Shown: positions 24,956-35,369, counted from the first letter of the stretch. The stretch is 64,000 nt of DNA from Altererythrobacter xiamenensis (GCF_900177715.1 NZ_FXWG01000001.1:993501-1057500); one strand, 5' to 3'. A program made the numbers and translations. The notes: generated by a model from the sequence alone, not told the origin.

Positions 24956-25741
24956 TCAGCCGGGGAGCGGCGTGAACCGGATGTTGTCTCTTGCCAGCCC
25001 CTGCACGACGATGTCCAACCCACCGGATTTCACCATCCATTCGAGCCTGTGATCGCGGTACTCGCGCTTGAATATGCCGGCTTCGACGGCCCCTGCTACT
25101 TGCTCCATGCCGCTGAGTACTTCCTGAGCGGCGGTGCTGGCTGAGTTTACCGAAGGCCTTGCGTTGGCCCTGTCGAGCCAGGCGGCGAGGCGCGAACCCT
25201 CTGCTGGCGTATATCCGAATCCCGCTGCGCCATTCACGTAGGGCGCGGTGCACATATCGGCCCATCCGAACTCGTCACCCCCGAACCAGCGGTCCTCTCC
25301 CAACTGCTTCTCGAGCCAGCGATAATAGCCGTCGATCTGGTCCTTGGCGGCAGATTGCATCGCCTCGGCGAGTTCTCCATCGGCCCGCTTGAACCACTTG
25401 AGTTCGCCCAGACCCCACACGATCGCTTCGAACTGCGTGTCGAGCACGTCCTCGATCGTGCGATGCCTGGCACGCTGGGCGGGACCGCGCGGAAGCAGGG
25501 CGGGTTCCGGCCACTTTTCCTCGATGTATTCGAGGATGATGGTGGATTCGAACAAGCGGGTATCGCCATCGATGAGGGCGGGAACTTCGAGGCGCGGGCT
25601 GGCTTCGACAAAATCGCCCTGAGCGCCGCCTATTCCTATCCCGTCGGGCACGCGTGTTTCGTACCCCACGCCCTTTTCATCGAGAGCGATCTTCACCTTC
25701 TGCGCATAGGGCGAGAGCGGGTGGTCATAGAGTATGAGCAT
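24956..25741 (-). CDS. Glutathione S-transferase family protein
   Basis: A 261-residue GST. The N-terminal thioredoxin fold shows LYDHPLSPYAQKVKIALDEK, with the Ser-Pro pair of the active site, PRLEVPALIDGD with the cis-Pro, and LFESTIILEYIEEKWP. The C-domain is helical (WFGGDEFGWADMCTAPYV). The ATG is 14 bases after the nitronate monooxygenase stop, so they share an operon. It probably supports detoxification or isomerisation in the same pathway. Confidence 0.87.
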   Translation of the reverse strand: MLILYDHPLSPYAQKVKIALDEKGVGYETRVPDGIGIGGAQGDFVEASPRLEVPALIDGDTRLFESTIILEYIEEKWPEPALLPRGPAQRARHRTIEDVLDTQFEAIVWGLGELKWFKRADGELAEAMQSAAKDQIDGYYRWLEKQLGEDRWFGGDEFGWADMCTAPYVNGAAGFGYTPAEGSRLAAWLDRANARPSVNSASTAAQEVLSGMEQVAGAVEAGIFKREYRDHRLEWMVKSGGLDIVVQGLARDNIRFTPLPG

Positions 25742-25755
25742 TCGCGCGAGCCCGC

Positions 25756-26865
<1,110 letters not shown>

Positions 26866-27759
26866 TTAGCGCCGCCAGGCCGTGTCACCCGGCAGGCCGA
26901 GGCGCAGTGCCGCCTGATAGGCAGGATGCCCGCTTTCGACCTTCTTGTCGGCCGCGCGCCCGACGAACTTCACAAGCAGGCGCTCCGGGTAGGAGAGGTT
27001 CCATTCCGGACCAAGCTCCAGTTTCTGCCGCACGACCGGCGGCAGAATGTCGACGGCGGCACGGGCCAGCGCCTTGTGAATGAACTTCGGGATTTCCGGA
27101 CGGGCCTTGCCCGAGGATACGATCTCCAGGAAATCGCTGTTGATCTGGTGCGGCTCGAAGCGCGGGACCAGCCGTTCCATCATCGCGAGGAACTCCGCTT
27201 CGGAATGGGGTATCTCGGTGACGCCGTAGAGCTTCGCCACCTCGTCCCCGCCGGTCCAGTATTCGTGCTTTTCCTCGTCGCTCAGCTTGTAAACGAAGCG
27301 GTCATAGGCCGTCAGGAAACCATATTGCGCGGTCGCCGATACCCAGTCGAGCAATTCGGGATCGAGCGCGGTATAGGCCTCTCCCTTCGGAGTTTCGCCG
27401 GACACCTTCGCATGCATCCGTCCGACGCCTGCGATCACCTTGCGCGCCATGCTTTGCGGTCCGTAGACACCGAGCATCGCCGCCATCCCGGTGCGCTGCG
27501 AACGGCCGATCGGGTCGACCGGATAGACCGAGTGGTCCCACACGCCAGACCGGATGCGGGCATCGGCAAACTCAAGCAGGACGGCGGCCACTCCGCCGAT
27601 GGCCATGGCGATGCTGTTCTTGAAGATCCGCCAATGAACCGAACCGGGGTCGCTGAAGGCAGGCTCTCCGGCCGGTTTCGTGAAATCGAACTTCGTCGGC
27701 GTCGTGCTCCTCTGATAAGCCTTGCCATCCGTTCTGGTGATCGAAGAGTGTTCGTTCAT
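26866..27759 (-). CDS. MpaB/DUF2236 family haem oxygenase
   Basis: A 297-residue member of the oxygenase MpaB (DUF2236, latex-clearing-protein-like) family. Blocks seen are VHWRIFKNSIAMAIGGVAAV, FADARIRSGVWDHSV, DPIGRSQRTGMAAMLGVYG and LDWVSATAQYGFLTAYDRF. Family members bind b-type haem and some cleave C=C bonds in isoprenoids. It is divergent from the acyl-CoA dehydrogenase at 27851, with a TTATCA-N4-TGATAA operator between them, which ties it to the TetR regulon. Confidence 0.83.
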   Translation of the reverse strand: MNEHSSITRTDGKAYQRSTTPTKFDFTKPAGEPAFSDPGSVHWRIFKNSIAMAIGGVAAVLLEFADARIRSGVWDHSVYPVDPIGRSQRTGMAAMLGVYGPQSMARKVIAGVGRMHAKVSGETPKGEAYTALDPELLDWVSATAQYGFLTAYDRFVYKLSDEEKHEYWTGGDEVAKLYGVTEIPHSEAEFLAMMERLVPRFEPHQINSDFLEIVSSGKARPEIPKFIHKALARAAVDILPPVVRQKLELGPEWNLSYPERLLVKFVGRAADKKVESGHPAYQAALRLGLPGDTAWRR

Positions 27760-27813
27760 GACTTCCCGTTCCCAAGCTATCCAGTCGCAAGATTGACCTG
27801 CGGGGGAATATTG

Positions 27814-27829
27814 TTATCAGAACTGATAA
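27814..27829. promoter_or_regulatory. TetR-type operator in oxygenase/dehydrogenase gap
   Basis: TTATCA (27814-27819) and TGATAA (27824-27829) form a perfect palindrome with spacer GAAC, 22 bases before the dehydrogenase ATG. The same half-sites occur at 30198-30217 and 30907-30940. Confidence 0.7.
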
Positions 27830-27850
27830 ATATCGGCAAATGGATAAAAG

Positions 27851-29080
27851 ATGAACCTCGACTGGTCCCCGCAAGACAAGGCCTTCGCCTCCGAAATCTC
27901 ACAGATTCTCGAGCGCGAACTGACCGACGACATTCGCGATGCAGGGCATAACGCGACGAGCGTCTATCCCGATCACGAAGCGTCGATGGAATGGCAGGAA
28001 AAGCTTCATGCAGCCGGCCTCGCAGCGCCGCACTGGCCGGTCGAACATGGCGGCAAGGACTGGAGTGTAGCGCAGCATTACCTGTTCGCGAACGAGAAGG
28101 CCAAGGCTGGCGCGCCATCGCTCTCGCCCATGGGCATCCACATGGTCGCCCATGTCATCGCGGCTTTCGGCACTCCCGAGCAGAAGGACTACTTCCTTCC
28201 GGGGATTCTCTCCGGCGAGGTCTTCTTCTGCCAGGGCTATTCTGAACCGAACGCCGGCTCCGACCTTGCCGCGCTGCAGATGAGCGCTGTTTCCGAAGGC
28301 GATGACTTCATCCTCAATGGCTCCAAGATCTGGACGACCCACGCGCAGGAAGCGAACTGGATCTTCTGCCTGGTTCGCACGAGCAATGAGGGGCGCAAGC
28401 AGCAGGGTATCACCTTCATCCTCGTCCCGATGGATCAGGACGGCGTAACGGTGCGCCCGCTCACCATGCTGTCGGGCGAGACGGTGCAGAACCAAGTTTT
28501 CTTCGACGACGTTCGTGTGGCCAAGTCGAATGTGATCGGCGAGGTCGATCACGGCTGGAGCGTGGCGAAATACCTCCTCGAGTTCGAGCGCGGAGGGTCG
28601 GCCTATTCGGCGGGTCTCAAGATCAGGGCATGGGATATCGAAGCCCATGCGCGCTCACAGACCATGGGCGACAAGACACTCCTGGAGCACGGCGACTTCG
28701 CCCAGCGCCTGGCGCGCGCCATGATCCGCATCGATGTTCTCGAAGTGCTGGAGCTCAAGCTGCTGTCTTCGGCCGGGCGCGGCGAAAGCGTCGGCCCCAT
28801 GTCCTCGTTGATGAAGATCATGGGCACCGAACTCGCACAGCATCTTACCGAGCTGGCACTCGAGGCGGCCGGAGCGAGTGGAACTGTGTTCCAACCGCAT
28901 CCCACCCGTCCCGGTGCGGATATCCCTGGCTACGAGGCGCCGGAGGATGGTTACGTCTCGGGCGAAAACTGGCAGGCAATTGCCCCGCTGCGCTACCTCA
29001 ACGAACGGGCTGGTTCTATCTACGCCGGCTCGAACGAGGTCCAGCGCAACATTCTCGCCAAGGCGGTCCTGGGCCTCTAG
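27851..29080 (+). CDS. Acyl-CoA dehydrogenase, large-subunit type
   Basis: A 409-residue flavoprotein. Family blocks: GLAAPHWPVEHGGKDWSVAQ, CQGYSEPNAGSDLAAL (FAD and substrate loop), NGSKIWTTHAQEANWIFCL and IYAGSNEVQRNILAKAVLG. Ala stands where MCAD-type enzymes have the catalytic Glu (YEGT), but LLEFERGG offers the alternative Glu used by isovaleryl-CoA and steroid-type enzymes. Its partner is the gene at 29077-30171 on the opposite strand; the two overlap at their 3' ends by four bases. Confidence 0.92.
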   Translation: MNLDWSPQDKAFASEISQILERELTDDIRDAGHNATSVYPDHEASMEWQEKLHAAGLAAPHWPVEHGGKDWSVAQHYLFANEKAKAGAPSLSPMGIHMVAHVIAAFGTPEQKDYFLPGILSGEVFFCQGYSEPNAGSDLAALQMSAVSEGDDFILNGSKIWTTHAQEANWIFCLVRTSNEGRKQQGITFILVPMDQDGVTVRPLTMLSGETVQNQVFFDDVRVAKSNVIGEVDHGWSVAKYLLEFERGGSAYSAGLKIRAWDIEAHARSQTMGDKTLLEHGDFAQRLARAMIRIDVLEVLELKLLSSAGRGESVGPMSSLMKIMGTELAQHLTELALEAAGASGTVFQPHPTRPGADIPGYEAPEDGYVSGENWQAIAPLRYLNERAGSIYAGSNEVQRNILAKAVLGL

Positions 29081-30171
29081 CCGACCTGTCGGAGCATGCG
29101 GTAACGCTCCACGTGATCCGCGGCCGTTCCCAGACGGTTCTCGATCACGGTCGCGCGCTTGAAATAATGGCCGACACGCAGTTCTTCGGTCAGGCCCATC
29201 GCGCCGTGCAACTGCACGGCTTCCTGCCCGATCAGCCGCAGCGCATCGCCCACGGTAGCCTTGGCCGCAGATATCGCGGTGGGATCGTCCACCTTGAGCG
29301 AGGCAAGCAACGAGGCCGCTTCGATTTCCTGCGCCTTCGACCACATATCGACCATGCGGTGCTGCAATGCCTGGAATGAGGAGATCGGAACGCCGAACTG
29401 CTCGCGTTCCTTGGAGTATTCGACGGTATCGGCAACCATGACCGAGGCGATGCCGGAGGCTTCCGCGCAAACCGCCGCGAGTGCGCGCGCGACTGCCTTC
29501 TCGAGCGCGGACAGGACCTTCTCGCCGGTAGCTATGCAGGCGTCCTCGGGCAGTTCCAGCCCGTCACACACGACATCCGCAGAAGGAGTATCGTCGATCA
29601 GCGAGTAGGGTTTGAGCGAGGCGCCCAATGTCGCCGGATCGACCGCGAAAAGCGCGAACTCGCCGCCATCGACCTTGGCTGGAAGCAGTATCAATTCCGC
29701 CTGCGCGGCAAAATCGACGACCAGCTTGGTGCCGGTCAGGCGCCAGCTGGCTCCGGCCCGCTCGGCGCGCATCCGGGTGAGCGCGACATCGCCGCGCGTC
29801 TGCGGTTCTTCGATGGCTGTTGTGACAAACAGCTCGCCGCCTGCAATGCGCTGCGCCAATTCGGTTTGCCCGAGCTCGTCGAGCACAGTCGCCGACAGCA
29901 CGTGGCACGCGATATAGGGCGTGACCGCAAGGGCGCGTCCTAGCGCGGCGGAGATGATCATCTCGCTCTCGCTACCGCCACCAAAGCCACCGGAGCGTTC
30001 TTCGATCCCGGCAGCAGCGATGCCCAGTTCCGATTCGAGTATCTTCCAGAAGGTCACGCTGTCGTCCCCCGATGTGTGCTCGCGGCGAACATCGAAGGGG
30101 AGCGTTTTTTCGAGATAGCGGTCGAGCGACTGCTTCAGCAGCTCTTGTTGCTCGTCAAGTTTCAGGTCCAT
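29077..30171 (-). CDS. Acyl-CoA dehydrogenase, small-subunit type
   Basis: A 364-residue acyl-CoA dehydrogenase. Blocks seen: EERSGGFGGGSESEMIISAAL, LTGTKLVVDFAAQAELILLP, EYSKEREQFGVPISSFQALQ with the FAD-contact Arg, and QLHGAMGLTEELRVGHYFKR. It lacks an obvious catalytic Glu at either usual place, as in the non-catalytic half of heteromeric alpha2beta2 enzymes of steroid side-chain degradation. An operator (30198-30217) lies 27 bases before its ATG, so it is in the TetR regulon. Confidence 0.9.
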   Translation of the reverse strand: MDLKLDEQQELLKQSLDRYLEKTLPFDVRREHTSGDDSVTFWKILESELGIAAAGIEERSGGFGGGSESEMIISAALGRALAVTPYIACHVLSATVLDELGQTELAQRIAGGELFVTTAIEEPQTRGDVALTRMRAERAGASWRLTGTKLVVDFAAQAELILLPAKVDGGEFALFAVDPATLGASLKPYSLIDDTPSADVVCDGLELPEDACIATGEKVLSALEKAVARALAAVCAEASGIASVMVADTVEYSKEREQFGVPISSFQALQHRMVDMWSKAQEIEAASLLASLKVDDPTAISAAKATVGDALRLIGQEAVQLHGAMGLTEELRVGHYFKRATVIENRLGTAADHVERYRMLRQVG

Positions 30172-30197
30172 GCGCGCATCTATGCCGTCTGCCGTGT

Positions 30198-30217
30198 AAT
30201 TATCAAGTCTGATAATT
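30198..30217. promoter_or_regulatory. TetR-type operator before small-subunit dehydrogenase
   Basis: AATTATCA (30198-30205) and TGATAATT (30210-30217) form a perfect 8-bp palindrome around AGTC. It overlaps the tetR stop codon and sits where the promoter of the dehydrogenase gene should be. Confidence 0.75.
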
Positions 30218-30875
30218 AAATGAGAAGCCCTGCCATCAGCGTTTCCACGGTCTGGCGCTTGTAGCGCTCATGCAGCGCGTCGTCCGCTTCGGCGATGCCA
30301 CCAAACACCGCAGAGAGGGTGAAGCGGTTGGCGTAGAGGCCGTCAGCCGAACCGATCGTGTTGAAGTAGAACAGTTTGGGATCGACCTTGCGGAACTCCC
30401 CGGCGGCGATGCCTTCCTGGATGATGCGATGTTGCGCGTTGGCGATCGGCTTGAGCAGCTCGTCGGCGATATGATGGACGCGCTCGGGCGAGGCATCGCG
30501 GACCATCAGCTGGATCAGCCGGTTGAGATAGGGAATCTGGTAGTAGGTATCGAGAATGCCCTCGAGGTGGATCCGCATCCGTTCGGTCGGGGTCATCTTC
30601 AACCGGAACAGCGCGGCAAGCTGCCTGATTCGTACGCCCACGTCCCGATCGAGCAGGGCAAGCAGCATCCCTTCCTTGCTGCCGAAGTAATAGCGGATCA
30701 TGCCATGATTGACCTCGGCACGCGCGGCGATGTCGAGAATACCGATATCGACCGTGTCCTGCTCGCGCATCAGAGAACTCGCAGATTCGAGCAGCGTGTC
30801 GCGGATAGCCCCCTTGGGCAGCTGCTTCGTGGCGGTATTTGTACGAACCCGGTTCATCTCCGCTCTCATGGTCAT
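30216..30875 (-). CDS. TetR-family regulator of the catabolic cluster
   Basis: A 219-residue TetR-type repressor. The helix-turn-helix spans IRDTLLESASSLMREQDTVD, ILDIAARAEVNHGMIRYYF and GSKEGMLLALLD; the rest is an all-helical ligand domain (RIHLEGILDTYYQIPYLNRL). It is divergent from the TonB-dependent receptor. Two palindromes lie in that gap and others precede both acyl-CoA dehydrogenases, so it probably represses itself and the cluster until a substrate or CoA ester binds. Confidence 0.88.
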   Translation of the reverse strand: MTMRAEMNRVRTNTATKQLPKGAIRDTLLESASSLMREQDTVDIGILDIAARAEVNHGMIRYYFGSKEGMLLALLDRDVGVRIRQLAALFRLKMTPTERMRIHLEGILDTYYQIPYLNRLIQLMVRDASPERVHHIADELLKPIANAQHRIIQEGIAAGEFRKVDPKLFYFNTIGSADGLYANRFTLSAVFGGIAEADDALHERYKRQTVETLMAGLLI

Positions 30876-30906
30876 TTCAGCGCTTCAAAGCAATTGCCCT
30901 TGCCAG

Positions 30907-30940
30907 AATTATCAGACTTGATAATCTATCATTCCTGATA
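30907..30940. promoter_or_regulatory. Two tandem TetR-type operators
   Basis: AATTATCA-GACT-TGATAATC (30907-30926, one mismatched end base) is followed at once by TATCA-TTCC-TGATA (30927-30940), in the gap between tetR and the receptor gene. Two adjacent sites would allow tight control of both promoters. Confidence 0.72.
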
Positions 30941-30971
30941 AAAGCCCAGAAGGGTCGAAGGGAGAGAGTTG

Positions 30972-33476
30972 ATGAAGAGGATCACGAAAGGCGTTCTCGC
31001 TTGCAGCGCGGCATCGGTAGCTTTGGGTGTCCCCACGTTTGCGCTGGCACAGTCTGCGGGTGACGAAGATGCGGTGGCGGAGACCGCCGCCGACAGAAAC
31101 ACGATTATCGTTACCGCCAATCGCCGTGAAGAAGCGATCACCGACGTCGGTGTCGCCATCCAGGCCTTCTCAGGCGAACAATTGGACAATCTCCAGGTCA
31201 ATTCGACCGAAGATCTTCAGGCCGTCGTTCCCAGCCTCAATATCTCGCGCGGCTACCAGGGCATCCCGATTTACACCCTGCGCGGGATCGGCTTCAACAC
31301 GATCAACCTGTCCGCGACCTCGACCGTCGGCACCTATCAGGACGAAGTCGCGCTTGCCTATCCGTTCATGAACAGCGGGCCGGTCTTCGATCTCAACCGC
31401 GTCGAAGTTCTCAAGGGGCCGCAGGGCACGCTCTATGGTCGCAACACCACAGGCGGTCTTGTCAATTTCATTTCGGCCAAGCCAGAATTCGGAGATTTCA
31501 ACGGTAGCCTCGCGGTCGAGGCGGGCACGGAAGAAACGCTGAACACCGAAGGCCATATCAACCTTCCGGTGGGCGATGCCGTCGCCTTGCGCGCAGCGTG
31601 GCGCACCGAACGCAGTTGGGAAGGCTGGCAGAAGAGCGTCAGCCGCGACGAAAAACAGGGCGAGGTCGAACGCTATGGCGGCCGTCTGACCCTCGCGGCA
31701 GAGCCTATCCCCGACATGCGGATCGAGCTTGCGGGCAACTTCTGGATCAATAAGTCCGACACGCTTGCCGCGCAGGCCGTCGGCTTCACCCCGAATACCG
31801 ATCCGGCCAACGGCACTGTGTTCAGCCTTTTCAACGCGCCCGGTCTTCCGGCTTTCGTCGCTGCCAACGCCGATAACTGGTCGAGCGACACGGCCGACTG
31901 GCAGCCGCTCGCTGCGCGTGCGCAGAACATCGGCCGCGGCACCGGTATCGATCAGCCCAATGCCGAAGACAGCAATTTCTACGGTCTGCGGGGCATGCTG
32001 CAGTTCGACCTGACGCCGGACATCAGCTTCATTTCGCTCACCGGTTTCAACCGCGTGAAGCGCGATGCGAGCTACGACTGGAGCGGCAGCCCTTATGAGA
32101 TCCTAAGCCAGCGGGCCGAAGGCGAGGTCGAATCGCTTTCGCAAGAGATCCGCTTGCAGGGCACAACCGGCCCTGCTGAATGGGTTGTCGGCGGCTACTA
32201 CGCAAATGACAAGGTGATCGACACCAACCAGACGCTGCTGGGAGAGAACGCCAATGTCGGTGCGATCCGTGGACTGATCTTGGCGCCCCAGGCTGCTCTC
32301 GGCGGCGCGAGCATCTACCAGTTCTTCGCCGCACAGGGGTATGCGCCCTATTCGGTGAACGACGTTCTGACCTCGTTCCGCACCTATCGTGACGAGGCGG
32401 AATTCGACGTCGAAACCTTCAGCGTCTTCGCCAGCGCAGACTGGGAGCTTACGCCTGCGCTGACCCTGACGACCGGCGTTCGCTACACCGAGGACACGCA
32501 GGATTACGAGGGCTGTTCGCGCGACTTCAACGGCTCGATGCTGCCGAACGTAAACCTGTTCAACCGCTTCTTCTTCTTCGCCACATATGGCGCGATCGTA
32601 CCGCCGATTTCGGAGAACCAGTGCAACACTTTCGATGTCGACACACTGTCATTCGGCCCTGTCACATCGAGACTCGAGGAAGACAACGTCGCCTGGCGCG
32701 GTGCCCTTACGTGGGAGCCGAATGACGATACGCTGGTGTACGCTTCTGTCTCGCGCGGCTTCAAATCAGGCTCGACCCCGGTCAACGCGGCCAACATCGC
32801 CACGCAGAACCGGCCGGCACGTCAGGAACAGCTGACCGCCTATGAAATCGGCACCAAGCTCGCGCTGGCGAACAATGCGTTCAACCTCAACCTTGCCGGT
32901 TTCTATTACGATTACAAAGACAAGCAGCTTGCCGTGTACTTCGCCGATCCGATCTACACGACGCTGCTTCGGCTCGACAATATTCCCAAGTCGAAGGCTT
33001 ACGGCATCGACGGCGATTTCACCTGGTATGCAACCGACGAGCTGACACTGTCGGTGGCGGGCACATGGCTGCAGACCGAGATCGTTGGCTACCAAGGGAT
33101 CAATGCCGCAGGTCAGCCGCTCGATTACGACGGCTACGCGTTCCCCTACAGCCCGGAGTTTTCCGGCGCCGCAACGATTACCTATGACACTCCGATTACC
33201 GCCGGGCTTGGCCTGAGGGCGATTGCCAACGGCCGCTACCAGTCTTCGACGGGGAGCACGATCGAGGATTTCGATCCGCTTGCGATCGACAGCTACGGCA
33301 TCCTCAACGCCAGCCTCGCGCTCTACGATCTGGACGGGGTCTGGGAGGCGTCCATCTGGGGCCGCAACGTGACCGATACCTATTACTGGTCTTCGGCTGC
33401 GACCAACGCCAACACCGCTGTGCGTTTCCCGGGGCGCAGTTCAAGCTTCGGCGCCACCGTTCGCTTCCGCTTCTGA
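30972..33476 (+). CDS. TonB-dependent outer-membrane receptor
   Basis: An 834-residue receptor. It has a signal peptide ending near ALAQSAG, a TonB-box-like NTIIVTANRR, a plug domain (QLDNLQVNSTEDLQAVVPSL, YTLRGIGFN, VEVLKGPQGTLYGRNTTGG) and a large beta barrel ending in FGATVRFRF with the usual terminal Phe. The ATG at 30972 follows GGAGAGAG; a TTG just upstream is ignored. By family it imports a bulky or hydrophobic nutrient; given its neighbours this is probably an organic acid or a terpenoid, steroid or aromatic compound rather than iron. Confidence 0.93.
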   Translation: MKRITKGVLACSAASVALGVPTFALAQSAGDEDAVAETAADRNTIIVTANRREEAITDVGVAIQAFSGEQLDNLQVNSTEDLQAVVPSLNISRGYQGIPIYTLRGIGFNTINLSATSTVGTYQDEVALAYPFMNSGPVFDLNRVEVLKGPQGTLYGRNTTGGLVNFISAKPEFGDFNGSLAVEAGTEETLNTEGHINLPVGDAVALRAAWRTERSWEGWQKSVSRDEKQGEVERYGGRLTLAAEPIPDMRIELAGNFWINKSDTLAAQAVGFTPNTDPANGTVFSLFNAPGLPAFVAANADNWSSDTADWQPLAARAQNIGRGTGIDQPNAEDSNFYGLRGMLQFDLTPDISFISLTGFNRVKRDASYDWSGSPYEILSQRAEGEVESLSQEIRLQGTTGPAEWVVGGYYANDKVIDTNQTLLGENANVGAIRGLILAPQAALGGASIYQFFAAQGYAPYSVNDVLTSFRTYRDEAEFDVETFSVFASADWELTPALTLTTGVRYTEDTQDYEGCSRDFNGSMLPNVNLFNRFFFFATYGAIVPPISENQCNTFDVDTLSFGPVTSRLEEDNVAWRGALTWEPNDDTLVYASVSRGFKSGSTPVNAANIATQNRPARQEQLTAYEIGTKLALANNAFNLNLAGFYYDYKDKQLAVYFADPIYTTLLRLDNIPKSKAYGIDGDFTWYATDELTLSVAGTWLQTEIVGYQGINAAGQPLDYDGYAFPYSPEFSGAATITYDTPITAGLGLRAIANGRYQSSTGSTIEDFDPLAIDSYGILNASLALYDLDGVWEASIWGRNVTDTYYWSSAATNANTAVRFPGRSSSFGATVRFRF

Positions 33477-33485
33477 CAAGGGATA

Positions 33486-33524
33486 GTTCCCGGCACCGAA
33501 ATCCTTACCCGCGGTGCCGGGAAC
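33486..33524 (+). other. Intercistronic hairpin that covers the ligase ribosome site
   Basis: GTTCCCGGCACCG (33486-33498) pairs perfectly with CGGTGCCGGGAAC (33512-33524), a 13-bp stem ending six bases before the ligase ATG. No T run follows, so it is more likely an mRNA stability or translation element than a terminator. Confidence 0.6.
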
Positions 33525-33530
33525 GACTTT

Positions 33531-35369
33531 ATGACTGATACCAAACCCCCATTCAGCCCGCTCCCCCAAAAGGGTCCTGCAACCGATGTCGAGCGCCGCG
33601 AAGACGGCTCCATCCTGATTCGGTCGCGCCACGATCCTGCCGATGTTCCGCCAAATCTTGCGGCCATTTTCCGCGAACGCAGCGAGGCGCATCCCGATCG
33701 GTCGTTCCTTCTGCAGCGCGAACCTGGTCATGGGCCCTGGACCGGCGTTACCTGGGCGGAAGCCAGGGCCGCAGCCGATTCCATCGCACAGTGGCTGATC
33801 GATCACGATTTCGGTGCAGACGACCCGGTTATGGTCATCTCGGGCAATTCGCTCGAGCATGGCTTGTTGATGCTCGGCTGTTACACCGCCGGTGTCCCGA
33901 TTGCTCCTGTCAGCGCGGCCTATTCGCTGATGTCGCAGGACCACGAGAAACTGCTGCATTGCTTCCGCAAGATCGGCGCCAAGGCGGTTTTCGCAAAAGA
34001 AGGCAGCATGCATTCGGCAGCCCTTGCCCGACTGCGAGACGCGGCCCCCGATCTGATTGTCATCACCTGTGATGGCGAACCCGGGGGTGCGGTTGATTTC
34101 AGCGAGCTCTGCCGCCCTGAACCCACTGACAAAGTCGATGAGCGCGTTGTGGCAATCGGTCCTGACACCGTGGGAAAATATCTCTTCACTTCGGGGTCGA
34201 CCGGCATGCCGAAATGCGTGCCTCAGACGCACGGAATGATGACGACCGTCATCGCGGGCCAGGAAGGTCTCGCGGAAGAGAGCCGGGACAAGCGCGAACC
34301 CGCTGTCGGACTCGAATGGATGCCGTGGAGCCATATCAGTGCCGGCAACATCTTCTTCAACGGCCTCCTGTGGGCAGGCGGCACGATGTATCTCGACGAG
34401 GGCAAGCCGATACCCGGCATGTTCGAGACCACGATCAAGAACCTCTACGAAGTCTCTCCCACGGTATTCGGTTCGGCTCCGGTGGCTTTTTCCATGCTCG
34501 CCGATGCGATGGAAAAGGACGAGCGGCTTCGCGCTTCCTTCTTCAAGCGGGTAATCTCGCTCGGTTACGGGGGAGCAACGCTTTCCGATGACCTATACGA
34601 CCGGCTACAGGCACTCGCGATCGCCGAAACCGGGAAGCGCATTCCGATCACCACGATGTACGGTGCAACCGAAACCCAGGGCATTACGATGGTCCACTGG
34701 GTAGTCGACCGGGTTGGCCTGATTGGCCTGCCGATGCCCGGTATTACCCTCAAACTGGTGCCCAATGGCGCGAAAATGGAAGTGCGGGTGAAAGGGTCTT
34801 CGGTCACTCCCGGATACAAGGATGACCCCGAAAAGAACGCGGAGGCTTTCGACGAAGAGGGCTTTTACTGTCTGGGCGATGCGGCGGGATTCCTTGATGA
34901 AGACGATCCTGATCGCGGCCTCGTATTCGATGGTCGCGTCACCGAGGATTTCAAGCTATCGACAGGGACCTGGGTTTCGGTCGGCACGCTCAGACCGCAA
35001 ATCGTTGCTGCTTGCAGCCCGCTCATCCACGATTGCGTCGTCGCCGGCCAAGACCGGGAACATATTGGCTTGCTCGTTTGGCCGAGCCCCGTCGCAGCGC
35101 AGAAATACGTGGCGGAGAACGGGCCTACTGGCCTTGCAAATCTGGCGGAGGATATCGCTTCGAAGCTGGCTTCGTTCAATGCGTCAGCAGGCGGCACTTC
35201 ACGCAAGGTCGGCAGCATGATGCTGCTGACCGAGCCGCCGTCGCTTGATGCGGGCGAAATCACCGACAAGGGCTACATCAACCAGGGCGCAGTCCTTGCG
35301 AAGCGTGCCGAAGCCGTCGAAGCGCTTTACTCCAAGGAAAGCAACCCGCTGTTCTTGGAAGTCCCTTAA
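33531..35369 (+). CDS. Feruloyl-CoA-synthase-like acyl-CoA ligase
   Basis: A 612-residue AMP-forming ligase (ANL superfamily). Motifs: P-loop TSGSTGMPKCVPQTH (about 220), GATETQG (about 377), YCLGDAAGF (about 448) and the C-terminal Lys in GEITDKGYINQ (about 577). The overall type is that of feruloyl-CoA synthases, which are longer than fatty acyl ligases and keep this C-terminal form. It activates a carboxylic acid for the acyl-CoA dehydrogenases. It is 54 bases after the receptor gene, so uptake and activation are co-expressed. Confidence 0.88.
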   Translation: MTDTKPPFSPLPQKGPATDVERREDGSILIRSRHDPADVPPNLAAIFRERSEAHPDRSFLLQREPGHGPWTGVTWAEARAAADSIAQWLIDHDFGADDPVMVISGNSLEHGLLMLGCYTAGVPIAPVSAAYSLMSQDHEKLLHCFRKIGAKAVFAKEGSMHSAALARLRDAAPDLIVITCDGEPGGAVDFSELCRPEPTDKVDERVVAIGPDTVGKYLFTSGSTGMPKCVPQTHGMMTTVIAGQEGLAEESRDKREPAVGLEWMPWSHISAGNIFFNGLLWAGGTMYLDEGKPIPGMFETTIKNLYEVSPTVFGSAPVAFSMLADAMEKDERLRASFFKRVISLGYGGATLSDDLYDRLQALAIAETGKRIPITTMYGATETQGITMVHWVVDRVGLIGLPMPGITLKLVPNGAKMEVRVKGSSVTPGYKDDPEKNAEAFDEEGFYCLGDAAGFLDEDDPDRGLVFDGRVTEDFKLSTGTWVSVGTLRPQIVAACSPLIHDCVVAGQDREHIGLLVWPSPVAAQKYVAENGPTGLANLAEDIASKLASFNASAGGTSRKVGSMMLLTEPPSLDAGEITDKGYINQGAVLAKRAEAVEALYSKESNPLFLEVP

